Source: Muribaculaceae bacterium (GTDB lineage: Bacteria > Bacteroidota > Bacteroidia > Bacteroidales > Muribaculaceae). From it: a stretch of 8,379 bases of DNA. Every line of letters begins with the position of its first letter. Positions within the stretch are counted from its first letter, which is position 1. Shown here piece by piece: positions 1-6,746 of this stretch. The DNA lies in assembly GCA_009775365.1 (NCBI GenBank), contig VSPM01000101.1, positions 1-8,379 on the forward strand, in the 5' to 3' direction. The notes under the pieces are model-generated. The model saw nothing but the letters and a program-made list of their open reading frames with translations. It did no database searches and was not told the DNA's origin. The translations under genes and the position numbers were made by a program.

Positions 1-129
1 TCATGATTGATTATTAGGGTGTTATAATGAGAATGCAGTATTGATAAAAATAGAATAATTTAAATATAGGCTTCAAATCGAAAGTAAATATTTTATAATT
101 TAGTTAAGTATGGGGATTTTTTTACTCAT

Positions 130-315
130 ATGGATAAGGATTTTGCCAAAGAGTGAGATAACCGTTCTGCCGACATAATCAAGAACTTATTGCGGAACCG
201 CTACACGATTGAATTTCTCGGCACATGGAAGGTGATTCATAACTCCGATTTCAAAGTGGTCGAATTTGACCACTTTAGAATTAGTGCAGGTTTGCTATAC
301 ATGAAATTAGAATGA
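130..315 (+). pseudogene. Decayed KilA-N domain gene fragment
   Basis: Reading from ATG 130 gives MDKDFAKE, then an in-frame TGA at 154-156, then about 52 more residues to the TGA at 313-315. The part after the internal stop holds the KilA-N signature: RNRYTIEFLGTWKVI, then a DFKVVEFDHFR block and AGL. KilA-N is a DNA-binding domain of phage and mobile-element proteins, often found in antirepressor-like genes of Bacteroidales. The homology stops at AGL (about 285-290) and the usual C-terminal half, with its W-I-E-K-T segment, is missing, so the fragment carries both a nonsense change and a 3' truncation. No N-terminal part is recognisable in 1-129. It is probably a relic of a prophage or mobile island. 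Family recognition is from memory of the motif; the inactivation is read directly from the sequence. Confidence 0.75.
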
Positions 316-422
316 ATGAAAAATTTTCCCGATATGTGACTATTAGTAGAGTGTATTAAACCGGTTCCCAAAAAGAAAAAACTTACATAGTGGAAATATT
401 TATTGTTTCATACGTAAAATAG

Positions 423-456
423 AGGGGCATGGCTGCCGGATGTGAGCCATGCCCCT
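423..456 (-). terminator. Intrinsic terminator of the secreted-protein unit
   Basis: A perfect 12-bp stem (AGGGGCATGGCT at 423-434 with its complement at 445-456) encloses a 10-base loop. It lies 44 bases past the stop codon of the minus-strand gene ending at 500. On the minus strand it is followed by a short T-rich run (CTATTTTACG). It fits a factor-independent terminator for the two exported-protein genes and also separates them from the KilA-N relic. Confidence 0.85.
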
Positions 457-499
457 GTAAGTTAATGGATGTTGGTATTATAATGTATGATGGGGAATG

Positions 500-1459
500 T
501 TATTTCACCATCACTTTCTCAGTGCGCGTTGCGCCGTTTGAAAGGGTCTGTGTCTTCACATAAACTCCGTTGGAAACAGGCTTGTTGATTTCAACTCCGT
601 TAAGGTCATAGAAGGCCTCTTTTACAACTTCCATTTCCTCACCTACATTCTCCACGCCCGTAGTCATTTTAGAAGGAGCGAACAGCGGATTTCCATTCTC
701 GTCAATTACCTCAACAAGTTCCCAAGAGTAGGCGCCATAAGATATTGTCACTGCTCCAGGCATAGGCAGCAGACCTATTCCGTCACCTATTCCTTCAAAG
801 AATCTGTAATTTCTGTTAAGATTGTCGTCTTTTTTGAGAGTCCAGGCCTTACGGGTTATGCCATAGCACTCTACCTCTGTTACGTCAACCACTTTAAAGA
901 CATCAGATTCCGAATTGTTTTCAGTTGACAGCAATACATCTCCTTCATTAAGATATGGGTCAAACAGCAGTACGTCTTCCTTATATAGAACTTCTGTATC
1001 ATGACTGAAATCATCCATCATAGGAGCATATGGCATAATATCGATACCTCTTTCGTAAGCAATATTGTCGATGCCGGGTATGTAACGGGCATACACCTTG
1101 CCATTCTCTTCACGCATATATGCAATCAGTATGGCGTTTTCCTCAGAGAATTCTTCTTCCTCTTTCCATACATAGCAATTGGAATATTCCATTCCGTCTA
1201 TTTCTGTTGTTCCGGAGAAGCGTACATCCAGATAAATATCTTGAGATGGCTCCATGTTGCAGTTCAGAGCTGAATAATATCTCCAGGTTCGATCTTCTCT
1301 TACAACACGATTTTCAGTTGATGCCGGAGCTGTCCGTTCTACTTTGGGAGACTCCAAAGTGGGAGAGAAAGTGCCCGAAGCAATGTCCAACATTCGTTGG
1401 GCATTTGCCGGAGCGATTGCCAATGCAAGCAATAGCCCTGATGTTAGTTTTTTTACCAT
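500..1459 (-). CDS. Secreted protein with T9SS-like C-terminal tail, function unknown
   Basis: A 319-residue protein with a clear Sec signal peptide: KK near the start, a hydrophobic core at residues 9-18, and ANA|Q cleavage after residue 20. The last 40 residues (EAFYDLNGVEINKP, then NGVYVKT and a KVMVK end) look like the beta-rich C-terminal sorting domain of Bacteroidetes secreted proteins (type IX secretion, Por_Secre_tail type). The middle has features often seen in uncharacterised Bacteroidales exported proteins: a TTEIDGMEYSNCYVW segment (about 84-98), an AYMREENGKVYARYI segment (113-127) and FFEGIGDGIGLL (220-231). No catalytic motif is visible. The start ATG at 1457-1459 is the only one giving the signal peptide. 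The gene follows the small exported-protein gene by 68 bases and is probably co-transcribed with it, ending at the hairpin at 423-456. Export is well supported; type IX export and function are inference. Confidence 0.8.
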   Translation of the reverse strand: MVKKLTSGLLLALAIAPANAQRMLDIASGTFSPTLESPKVERTAPASTENRVVREDRTWRYYSALNCNMEPSQDIYLDVRFSGTTEIDGMEYSNCYVWKEEEEFSEENAILIAYMREENGKVYARYIPGIDNIAYERGIDIMPYAPMMDDFSHDTEVLYKEDVLLFDPYLNEGDVLLSTENNSESDVFKVVDVTEVECYGITRKAWTLKKDDNLNRNYRFFEGIGDGIGLLPMPGAVTISYGAYSWELVEVIDENGNPLFAPSKMTTGVENVGEEMEVVKEAFYDLNGVEINKPVSNGVYVKTQTLSNGATRTEKVMVK

Positions 1460-1527
1460 AACATTTAGTGTTAAGTTGGAAAATATTTTGAGAGGAGGAT
1501 TTTCGCGTTGAGGTATGGAAGGGGATG

Positions 1528-1911
1528 TTATTCCACTGTCAGCTCGCCTTGGTATACCGAACCGTCATCGGTGGTTGCTGAAATGAAATATGTGCCGTTG
1601 AGTGTGCCTGTTTCCAGATAATAGCCATTATCCATAGATAAGGTTTCCGTCCAGCTGTTATTGTCGATGCCTCCGTATACGTTGAGTTCAACCGTTGAGA
1701 ATAGCTCCGACGGATAAAGGCAGATACCGGTGCCGGTATATTCATACTCGATATACGCGCATGAAGGAGCACGATGCTTCTTTGGTGGATTTTTTTTATA
1801 TAGATAATCAGTACTTTTATTGGGAAATGTAGAATCAGCTAACGTCTCGATACTTTCAAAGCATAGAAATAGACTAACCAGTGCTGATGCGAGTAGAAAT
1901 TTTGATTTCAT
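1528..1911 (-). CDS. Small exported protein, DUF3244-like
   Basis: A 127-residue protein. Residues 1-26 form a signal sequence (KSK, hydrophobic core 6-18, likely cut after ETLA); a Cys at 17 leaves a lipoprotein alternative open. After a basic, Pro/Lys-rich linker (39-48), the C-terminal half is a predicted beta sandwich with a regular ending: an ETGTLNGTYFISATTDDGS run (100-118), then QGELTVE. That ending is typical of DUF3244-like Bacteroidales proteins, in which a G-x-Y-x-I-x-I/A-T-T strand is followed by a G-x-x-x-G-x-F/L turn. The molecular function is unknown. The gene has its own promoter (1949-1980), stands first before the larger secreted-protein gene, and lies just downstream of the membrane regulator, which makes regulation by that neighbour plausible. 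Family call is moderate; reality of the gene is high. Confidence 0.72.
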   Translation of the reverse strand: MKSKFLLASALVSLFLCFESIETLADSTFPNKSTDYLYKKNPPKKHRAPSCAYIEYEYTGTGICLYPSELFSTVELNVYGGIDNNSWTETLSMDNGYYLETGTLNGTYFISATTDDGSVYQGELTVE

Positions 1912-1948
1912 AAATAAATAGATATTGAACGGTTAGTAAAATTTACGA

Positions 1949-1980
1949 CAAATGTATATGTTGTGATTGGAAGTTCCAAA
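1949..1980 (-). promoter_or_regulatory. Bacteroidetes-type promoter for the exported-protein pair
   Basis: On the minus strand, TTTG (1980-1977) is followed by 20 bases and then TACATTTG (1956-1949), a full match to the Bacteroidetes -33 TTTG / -7 TAnnTTTG pattern. Transcription would begin near 1942, giving a leader of about 30 bases before the ATG at 1911. The leader has no Shine-Dalgarno sequence, as is usual in this phylum. Confidence 0.7.
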
Positions 1981-2083
1981 TATGGTTGCTTTCGGGTGTC
2001 TTTTACAAGATATAGTAGTGGATAGTGGTTGATTATTAATAGATTACTATAAAGTTGTAGTAGTGGTAAATTAGATGAATAAT

Positions 2084-2102
2084 GGGTATTATAGTGCTAC
2101 CC
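2084..2102 (-). terminator. Weak candidate terminator after the regulator gene
   Basis: GGGTA (2084-2088) and TACCC (2098-2102) form a 5-bp stem with a 9-base loop, 13 bases past the regulator's stop codon on the minus strand. An AT-rich but not U-pure run follows (ATTATTCATCTAATTT). The stem is short, so this is only a possible terminator; read-through into the exported-protein genes cannot be excluded. Confidence 0.25.
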
Positions 2103-2115
2103 GAAAGTAAATAAT

Positions 2116-3831
2116 TTATCTTTTTGAACTTTTTTGCTTGATTAAGGCCTTCAATTCCTCTTTGCGTGGAGAGGCGGAGATGTCCAGGCGGGCCATTAAG
2201 CGATTCATGCGGGTGTAGTAGCTGTTGATTGTGATATTGAAAATCGAACAGATGGCCTCTCTTACAAAATCGAGGATTTGCAATGTCACCAGTCGCCTTT
2301 GGTCGGGTGTCAGTTTAACTGAGGCGTAGACATCCTCGAGGATGTTGCCGTGAACGGCATTGATATACGTCTCAATGCCTTTAAGCATAGTCGGGTCTTC
2401 ACGGAGCAATCTAATCTGTTCGTCCATAAGGCCTATGAGCGAGGTGCGCCCCTTGTCGGAGTCTTCATGCAGGTAACGTTCGAAATACAGTTTGTTCAAT
2501 TCACCGAAAATCCCTAATATGAGTTCTGAAGCCTCCGCCGTCATCTCATTTTTTTCAATGAGATGACGGTTCTCCTGATTCAGGTCTTCTTTCTCTTTGT
2601 TCGTTTTTTCAAGGAGCTGACTCAAATGGTTTCCCTGCGCCGTCAGCAGCTCTACAGAGCGAATGAGGTTTGATATTCTCTGGCGGCGTTTGAGCAATCT
2701 CACATAAGCTATAGTGCAGACAAAAGCTACAATCACTACGGATAAAATAATCATCCACTTGCGACGTTCTTCAAATTTGCCTATCTTCCTTGCATGTTTT
2801 GCAATTTTATCTTCATGATAAATACGCACCCTGTTATTGAGATTTGAACGGATAACTTCTTCAAGGGTATGGTTGCTTTCTTGCAATCTTTTAAGCAATC
2901 TGGCGTTGACTTTTTCCGGAGCCATCTGTAGATAATAATCGAGGGGGAGATTATTATCACCTACAAATCGCACCAATTCTTGTTTTACCATCTCGATGCT
3001 GTCTTTAGGAGACCCTGAGTTTATAAGGCAACATAGAAACAGGTCGAGATATTCGGGGGCCATCGGCATTGATTGCCGGTTGGCATATATTATCGAGAGG
3101 CAGTCTCGTCCCGGCACGTTACGGTCAGCCCACAGATACCCAATGGCTAAGTTTGAGAGAGTCAGGTGCAGGGTTATGGTGTCGCCAAGCTTCTTGGCAC
3201 TGTTGTAAGCCTCTGTCATGAGCCTTATGCCGGCATCGCACCGGCCGGAGCGGCATAGTGCAAGGCCGTAGCACGATTGCGCCTCGTCAATGAACACTGC
3301 GGAGTCGGTTTTCTGATACGCCTTCCATGCCTTTTCGAAGTATTCAGCCTCTTGCGGAGAGTCGCCGATGGATTGGTATATCTCCCCTATTGCGTTGTAA
3401 ATTTTGCCGAGATATAGCCGGTCGGCGGTTGTGTCGGCCTGCTCCGCGCTTTGCAGGAGCGTCACCACAGCCTCGCCGTGAAGACCGGCGTTCTGCAGGA
3501 TGCGCCCTTCGTAGAAGAGGGAGCGCATGAGGTTCTTCCTGTCGCCCCGGTCACGGAAGTAGGCCGATGCTCTGCGGATTTCGCCGGGCACCGTGTCGTC
3601 ATGAAATGTCTTGTCGCGGGCCTCGGCGGTAAGTAGCCTCCACATGGCGCTGTCGCGCCTTCCGGCCAGTGGTGTGGACGTGCTGTCGCATAGAAGCGAG
3701 TATGCGGAATCAGGGTCTGTTCTGAGCAGGGCGTCAATCTCCGCAAGCCGTGGCGACACAGCCTCCTCCCTGCAGGAGAAGAGGGCGAGGAGCAGAGCGC
3801 AAAGAATGGATATGGCCCAAAATTGTTTCAC
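2116..3831 (-). CDS. Membrane-anchored TPR regulator with C-terminal helix-turn-helix-like domain
   Basis: A 571-residue protein. The N-terminus has a signal sequence ending in LALFSC (Cys 20), a probable lipoprotein or signal-anchor site. Residues about 60-290 are helical repeats of TPR type; the clearest pair is around 140-175 (GKIYNAIGEIYQSIGD, then AEYFEKAWKAY). One membrane helix lies at about 359-378, after a basic ERRK. Residues 383-432 form a charged coiled coil. The end (about 505-550, LTPDQRRLVTLQILDF, then ITINSYYTRMNRLMARL) resembles the degenerate LuxR-like helix-turn-helix of Bacteroides TPR regulators. The layout puts TPRs outside the cytoplasm and the DNA-binding-like end inside, a one-component sensor design. 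It starts with GTG at 3831-3829, 34 bases after queG. Its genomic neighbours are two exported proteins, which it may control. DNA binding is inferred; no ligand can be proposed. Confidence 0.8.
   Translation of the reverse strand: MKQFWAISILCALLLALFSCREEAVSPRLAEIDALLRTDPDSAYSLLCDSTSTPLAGRRDSAMWRLLTAEARDKTFHDDTVPGEIRRASAYFRDRGDRKNLMRSLFYEGRILQNAGLHGEAVVTLLQSAEQADTTADRLYLGKIYNAIGEIYQSIGDSPQEAEYFEKAWKAYQKTDSAVFIDEAQSCYGLALCRSGRCDAGIRLMTEAYNSAKKLGDTITLHLTLSNLAIGYLWADRNVPGRDCLSIIYANRQSMPMAPEYLDLFLCCLINSGSPKDSIEMVKQELVRFVGDNNLPLDYYLQMAPEKVNARLLKRLQESNHTLEEVIRSNLNNRVRIYHEDKIAKHARKIGKFEERRKWMIILSVVIVAFVCTIAYVRLLKRRQRISNLIRSVELLTAQGNHLSQLLEKTNKEKEDLNQENRHLIEKNEMTAEASELILGIFGELNKLYFERYLHEDSDKGRTSLIGLMDEQIRLLREDPTMLKGIETYINAVHGNILEDVYASVKLTPDQRRLVTLQILDFVREAICSIFNITINSYYTRMNRLMARLDISASPRKEELKALIKQKSSKR
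2538..2569. repeat. Perfect 13-bp inverted repeat inside the regulator gene
   Basis: CCGTCATCTCATT (2538-2550) and its exact complement (2557-2569) flank a 6-base loop. It lies in the coiled-coil coding part (about residues 423-434). In the minus-strand mRNA it would fold as a stable hairpin with an A-rich loop; no U-tract follows, so it is not a standard terminator. Confidence 0.8.
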
Positions 3832-3860
3832 GGCGATGCAGGTTTTGACGGTTGATTGTG

Positions 3861-3868
3861 CAAAATTA
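3861..3868 (-). promoter_or_regulatory. Candidate -7 box for the TPR regulator
   Basis: TAATTTTG on the minus strand matches TAnnTTTG and overlaps the queG stop codon. It sits 29 bases upstream of the GTG start at 3831, leaving a leader of roughly 20 bases. No TTTG is found at the expected -33 spacing, so this is only half a promoter, and the gene could also be transcribed through from queG. Confidence 0.35.
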
Positions 3869-4819
3869 GCAAAAATCGGGAGAAATCCCTATGATATTGA
3901 GCGCGTTTCTTCTAAGCCCGTCAAGTTTCGCCCTTTTTATCGGGGAGCCTTTGAATGTGGCGGAGAATTCTGGCTGTGTCATGGCTGCCACGCGGGCGGC
4001 ATCGAGGCTGCGTATGGAGTCGCGCATTTGAAACTCGGGGATGTCGGCAGGCGCGGCATCGCGGTTGTGTGGGCATACGCGCAGGCAGATGTCGCAGCCG
4101 AAAAGCGACCGGCGGGCGGCGTCGGTTAGCATTGCCTCAGCCTCAGCCGCGGCCCAGGGGCCGCGATGCTCGATGGTGAGATAGTTAAGGCATCGGCGGG
4201 AGTCGACAGTGCCGTCGGGGCGAAGGGCGCTCTGCGGGCAAGCCTTCACGCATGCGCCGCATTCCTTGCAGCCCTCTTTGGAGGGCTTGTCGGGGGCCAC
4301 AGAGAGCGTTGTTAGTATTTCGGCGAGGAATATGTAGCCTCCGGATTTTTTCGTGATTACAGAGCCGTTTTTGCCGTTTATCCCTATTCCGCATTTAAGA
4401 GCCCAGTAGCGTTCCGCGAGTGGGGCGGAGTCGATGCATATGCGCCACTCCCCTCCCAGGCGTGTCTTGAACTCTTCTACGGCCGGCGACAGCCTCCGGC
4501 GCAGCACGTCGTGGTAGTCGCTTCCGTAGGCGTAGCAGGCTATGGAGGGGAGAGCGGGGGCGCGAAATTCGGCGGGGGCGTAGCTGAAAGCGGTGGAGAT
4601 TACGGTGGCGGCCCCTTCGAGCACATGGCGGGGGTGAGCTTTGAGCGGGATGTGGCGGCGCAGATAGTCCATGCCGGAGTGGCACCCCTCCTCTATCCAG
4701 CTCGTGTAAAGGTGCATGAATTTTTCTTCAACAGGCGCGGCCTCGGCAAATCCGGCCTCAACGGCCCCGGCTTTGATGAGAGTGTGGCGGATGTATTCTT
4801 TTTCAGTTCCGTAAATCAT
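3866..4819 (-). CDS. queG: Epoxyqueuosine reductase QueG
   Basis: QueG is a cobalamin-dependent iron-sulfur enzyme that reduces epoxyqueuosine to queuosine at the wobble base of GUN-reading tRNAs. The 317-residue product has the expected parts: a YGSDYHDVLRRRL segment (98-110), the conserved Asp 130 in IDSAPLAERYWA, a GIGINGKNGSVI loop (144-155), and two 4Fe-4S motifs. The first is CKECGACVKACP (Cys 184, 187, 190, 194); the second uses Cys 210 and CDICLRVCP (Cys 242, 245, 249). The end (PIKRAKLDGLRRNALNI) is also typical. Its length matches the short form without the extra C-terminal repeats of E. coli QueG (about 379 residues). The start ATG at 4817-4819 lies 15 bases after the RNase H stop, so the two genes are probably co-transcribed. 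Confidence 0.95.
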   Translation of the reverse strand: MIYGTEKEYIRHTLIKAGAVEAGFAEAAPVEEKFMHLYTSWIEEGCHSGMDYLRRHIPLKAHPRHVLEGAATVISTAFSYAPAEFRAPALPSIACYAYGSDYHDVLRRRLSPAVEEFKTRLGGEWRICIDSAPLAERYWALKCGIGINGKNGSVITKKSGGYIFLAEILTTLSVAPDKPSKEGCKECGACVKACPQSALRPDGTVDSRRCLNYLTIEHRGPWAAAEAEAMLTDAARRSLFGCDICLRVCPHNRDAAPADIPEFQMRDSIRSLDAARVAAMTQPEFSATFKGSPIKRAKLDGLRRNALNIIGISPDFC

Positions 4820-4834
4820 GAGGGGATGCAGTGG

Positions 4835-5500
4835 TTATTTTCGTCCGAAGTCAGCCGGGATCTCCCCCCATCGGTCGGTTTGCCATTTGAGGACTTTGGC
4901 CGGGAACTGATGAGTGTTGAGCCACGCCACGGCGCGCGCCATGAGTTCAAAGACTTTGGCGTTGCGCGGAGTCTGTTTCAGCTGGGTTTTAATCTTGCGG
5001 TTTCTGGCCCATGCCATTCCCGACACGGAGTCGGAATAGATGTTGTGGAACTTCCCTTCTCGCGTCATGAGCGCCATGGCATGGACTATGGCAAGGAATT
5101 CCCCTATGTTGTTGGTGGCGTCGTCGAACGGGCCGATGCGGAATATTATTCTTCCTGTCATGAGCTCCACTCCCTGATATTCCATGCGCCCCGGGTTGCC
5201 GAGGCATGATGCGTCAACCGCCCATGCGTCGAGGTCGACTTCGGGGTTTGTGAAATAGTCGGGCTGCCCCGGCTTGGGGATGCTTCTGGAGCTTGCCGAG
5301 GCAAGGAATCGTCCGAGGTCGCCGCTGTCGGTTTTCCCCGAAGCCGTCCGGAAAGCCTCGGCGGCTTCGGCGGCAGAGGCGTACCCTTTGTAGCGCGCAC
5401 CCTCGAAATTGTCGATTTGCTCTTTAGCGTCGTTCCAGTCGTCGTAAACGCCGGGGTTTCGCCCGTTGAACACTACATAGTATTTTTTTCCTGTTGCCAT
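4835..5500 (-). CDS. Ribonuclease H1 with N-terminal viroplasmin (RHBD) domain
   Basis: A 221-residue hybrid. Residues about 4-50 (KKYYVVFNGRNPGVYDDW, then YKGYASAAEAAEAF) form a viroplasmin-like RNA:DNA hybrid-binding domain. A linker (51-88) rich in Ser, Gly and Pro leads to an RNase H fold. The four catalytic carboxylates are visible: Asp 96 (AVDASCLGNPG), Glu 134 (NIGEFLAIVHA), Asp 157 (IYSDSVSG) and Asp 217 (EIPADFGRK). Their spacing (38, 23, 60 residues) equals that recalled for the Bacillus halodurans RNase H1 catalytic domain. The enzyme should cut the RNA strand of RNA:DNA hybrids in the cytoplasm, with roles in R-loop and primer removal. It sits between pdxB (26 bases upstream) and queG (15 bases downstream). 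An rnhA-type symbol is often used, but this subtype differs from E. coli RnhA, so none is assigned. Confidence 0.93.
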   Translation of the reverse strand: MATGKKYYVVFNGRNPGVYDDWNDAKEQIDNFEGARYKGYASAAEAAEAFRTASGKTDSGDLGRFLASASSRSIPKPGQPDYFTNPEVDLDAWAVDASCLGNPGRMEYQGVELMTGRIIFRIGPFDDATNNIGEFLAIVHAMALMTREGKFHNIYSDSVSGMAWARNRKIKTQLKQTPRNAKVFELMARAVAWLNTHQFPAKVLKWQTDRWGEIPADFGRK

Positions 5501-5526
5501 GATAGATTTGTGTAAGATGTGAAGGA

Positions 5527-6534
5527 TTATAGGAACGAGGGTTCCGGGCGATAGTTGTAGTCGCTGCGCAGTTTTTCAAAGTTCTGCGGGTTGGCGCGTA
5601 GAAGGGCTGTGTCGGCGGCAGGATTGTAGGAGGAGGTTATCTGCGAGGGTCCGGAGATTTCAGCCGGTGGCGTGTATGTGCCTTCCAGTCCGGATGTGTC
5701 GATTTTGACTCCGAAATGCTTTTCGATAGCCTCCAGGGCCATTCTTGTGGCACGCTGCTTCCCTTCGAGGGAGTAGCCGGCGATGTGGGGGGTGGCCACT
5801 GATGCGAGTTCTAACAGTGGTGTGCTGATTTCCGGCTCGTTCTCCCAGACATCGATAATGGCTTTTGCGTTATTTGCCTTGAGGTGTGCGGCCCATGCCC
5901 GGTTGTCGGCCACAGGCCCTCTGGCGGCGTTCACGAGGATTGAGCCGGGTTTCATCATGGCGAGCTGGCGCTCCCCTATGAGGTGGAACGTGGCGTCGTC
6001 GCCGGAGCGAGTGAGGGGCGTGTGTAGCGTCACGGCGTCGGCTTCGCAAAGGATGGTTTCGAGCGGGAGATATTCTTCGTCGGTAAGGCCGCTTTTTTTG
6101 CGGGGAGGGTCGCAGATGATTACGCGGGCACCTAATTTTCGGCCCCAGTCGGCTACGATTGTGCCGATATTGCCGTATCCTACCACGCCGAGGGTGTGGC
6201 GCGAGGTGTCGAAGCCGTTTTCAAGGAGCGAGGCCCATACGTATTGCGCCACTCCCGGCGCGTTGCATCCGGCGGCGTTAGCCACGGCGATGCCGTTGTT
6301 TCGGCACCATTCCAGGTCGATGTGGTCGGTGCCTATGGTTGCTGTTGCGATGAGCTTCGCGGATGAGCCTTGAAGGAGGCCGGGGCCGCAGATTGTGCGC
6401 GTGCGCACAATCAGCGCGTCGGCATCTTTGACGGAGGCCGGGGTTATTTCTGCGGGAGCGGCGTAGATGGTTTCGCCGAGGGGCTCGAGGCGCCCTTTTA
6501 TGAATGGGATTTTATTGTCGATTATGAATTTCAT
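5527..6534 (-). CDS. pdxB: 4-phosphoerythronate dehydrogenase PdxB
   Basis: PdxB oxidises 4-phospho-D-erythronate to 2-oxo-3-hydroxy-4-phosphobutanoate in the DXP-dependent pyridoxal phosphate pathway. The 335-residue product has the D-isomer 2-hydroxyacid dehydrogenase layout: a substrate domain beginning MKFIIDNKIPFIKGRLE, an IGTDHIDLEWC segment (68-77), the nucleotide-binding GYGNIG (119-124), and the catalytic triad Arg 205 (NAARGP), Glu 233 (DVWENEP) and His 250 (TPHIAGYS). The IAGYS context is the usual PdxB form. The reading frame stays open upstream to 6813, but the extra 93 residues are Pro/Ser-rich, overlap the upstream gene and match no dehydrogenase. The ATG at 6532-6534 gives the correct family N-terminus and is the supported start. 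The short C-terminus (about 280-335) is that of the truncated PdxB dimerisation region. The gene heads the pdxB-RNase H-queG run. Confidence 0.95.
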   Translation of the reverse strand: MKFIIDNKIPFIKGRLEPLGETIYAAPAEITPASVKDADALIVRTRTICGPGLLQGSSAKLIATATIGTDHIDLEWCRNNGIAVANAAGCNAPGVAQYVWASLLENGFDTSRHTLGVVGYGNIGTIVADWGRKLGARVIICDPPRKKSGLTDEEYLPLETILCEADAVTLHTPLTRSGDDATFHLIGERQLAMMKPGSILVNAARGPVADNRAWAAHLKANNAKAIIDVWENEPEISTPLLELASVATPHIAGYSLEGKQRATRMALEAIEKHFGVKIDTSGLEGTYTPPAEISGPSQITSSYNPAADTALLRANPQNFEKLRSDYNYRPEPSFL

Positions 6535-6746
6535 TCTTTTGATGAGGAGGATTTTTGATTTGAGGGCTTTGGCGGTGCTTTTTGGGAAACGGCCTAAGGC
6601 CGGGGGCACGGAGATTGGAACCAATGATGGCTTTCGGGACTGGAATTCTTTTGAGGCTGGGCTTTCGCTTGCGAGCGGGCTTTGGTGATGCTGGCTTTGG
6701 CCGGGCGGGCTTTTGTATGGGGAAGGGATGCTGGGCTTTGCGGGGG
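6535..6746 (-). other. C-rich intergenic leader before pdxB, possible Rho-dependent termination site
   Basis: This 212-base gap has no convincing gene. In 6601-6760, the plus strand has about 69 G and 26 C, so minus-strand RNA would be about 43% C and 16% G: a long C-over-G stretch like Rho-loading sites. It contains repeated AAAGCC(C) units on the minus strand, clustered at 6659-6739. No TAnnTTTG box was found, so pdxB may depend on read-through from the membrane-protein gene, with the C-rich stretch tuning it. This role is inference from composition. Confidence 0.4.
6719..6746 (+). other. Canonical G-quadruplex motif at the 3' end of the membrane-protein gene
   Basis: Four G-runs (GGGG, GGG, GGG, GGGGG) are separated by loops of 2, 5 and 6 bases, meeting the G3+N1-7 rule. 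The motif ends at the base directly next to the stop codon of the minus-strand gene at 6747 and lies on the template strand for local transcription. Folding in the cell is not shown. Confidence 0.6.

Noticed and set aside
359..366. Palindrome AACCGGTT in the left non-coding stretch
   Set aside because: An isolated 8-base palindrome is expected by chance and has no partner or promoter context.
3611..4129. Plus-strand open frame of 172 codons spanning the regulator-queG junction
   Set aside because: It overlaps two real minus-strand genes and has no family-like sequence.
4511..5209. Long plus-strand open frame (232 codons) antisense to queG and RNase H
   Set aside because: It lies opposite two genes with complete catalytic motifs and its product is low-complexity Gly/Val/Glu-rich; it follows from GC-rich third positions.
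5783..6373. Plus-strand open frame of 196 codons opposite pdxB
   Set aside because: Antisense shadow of a confidently identified dehydrogenase, with no recognisable domain of its own.
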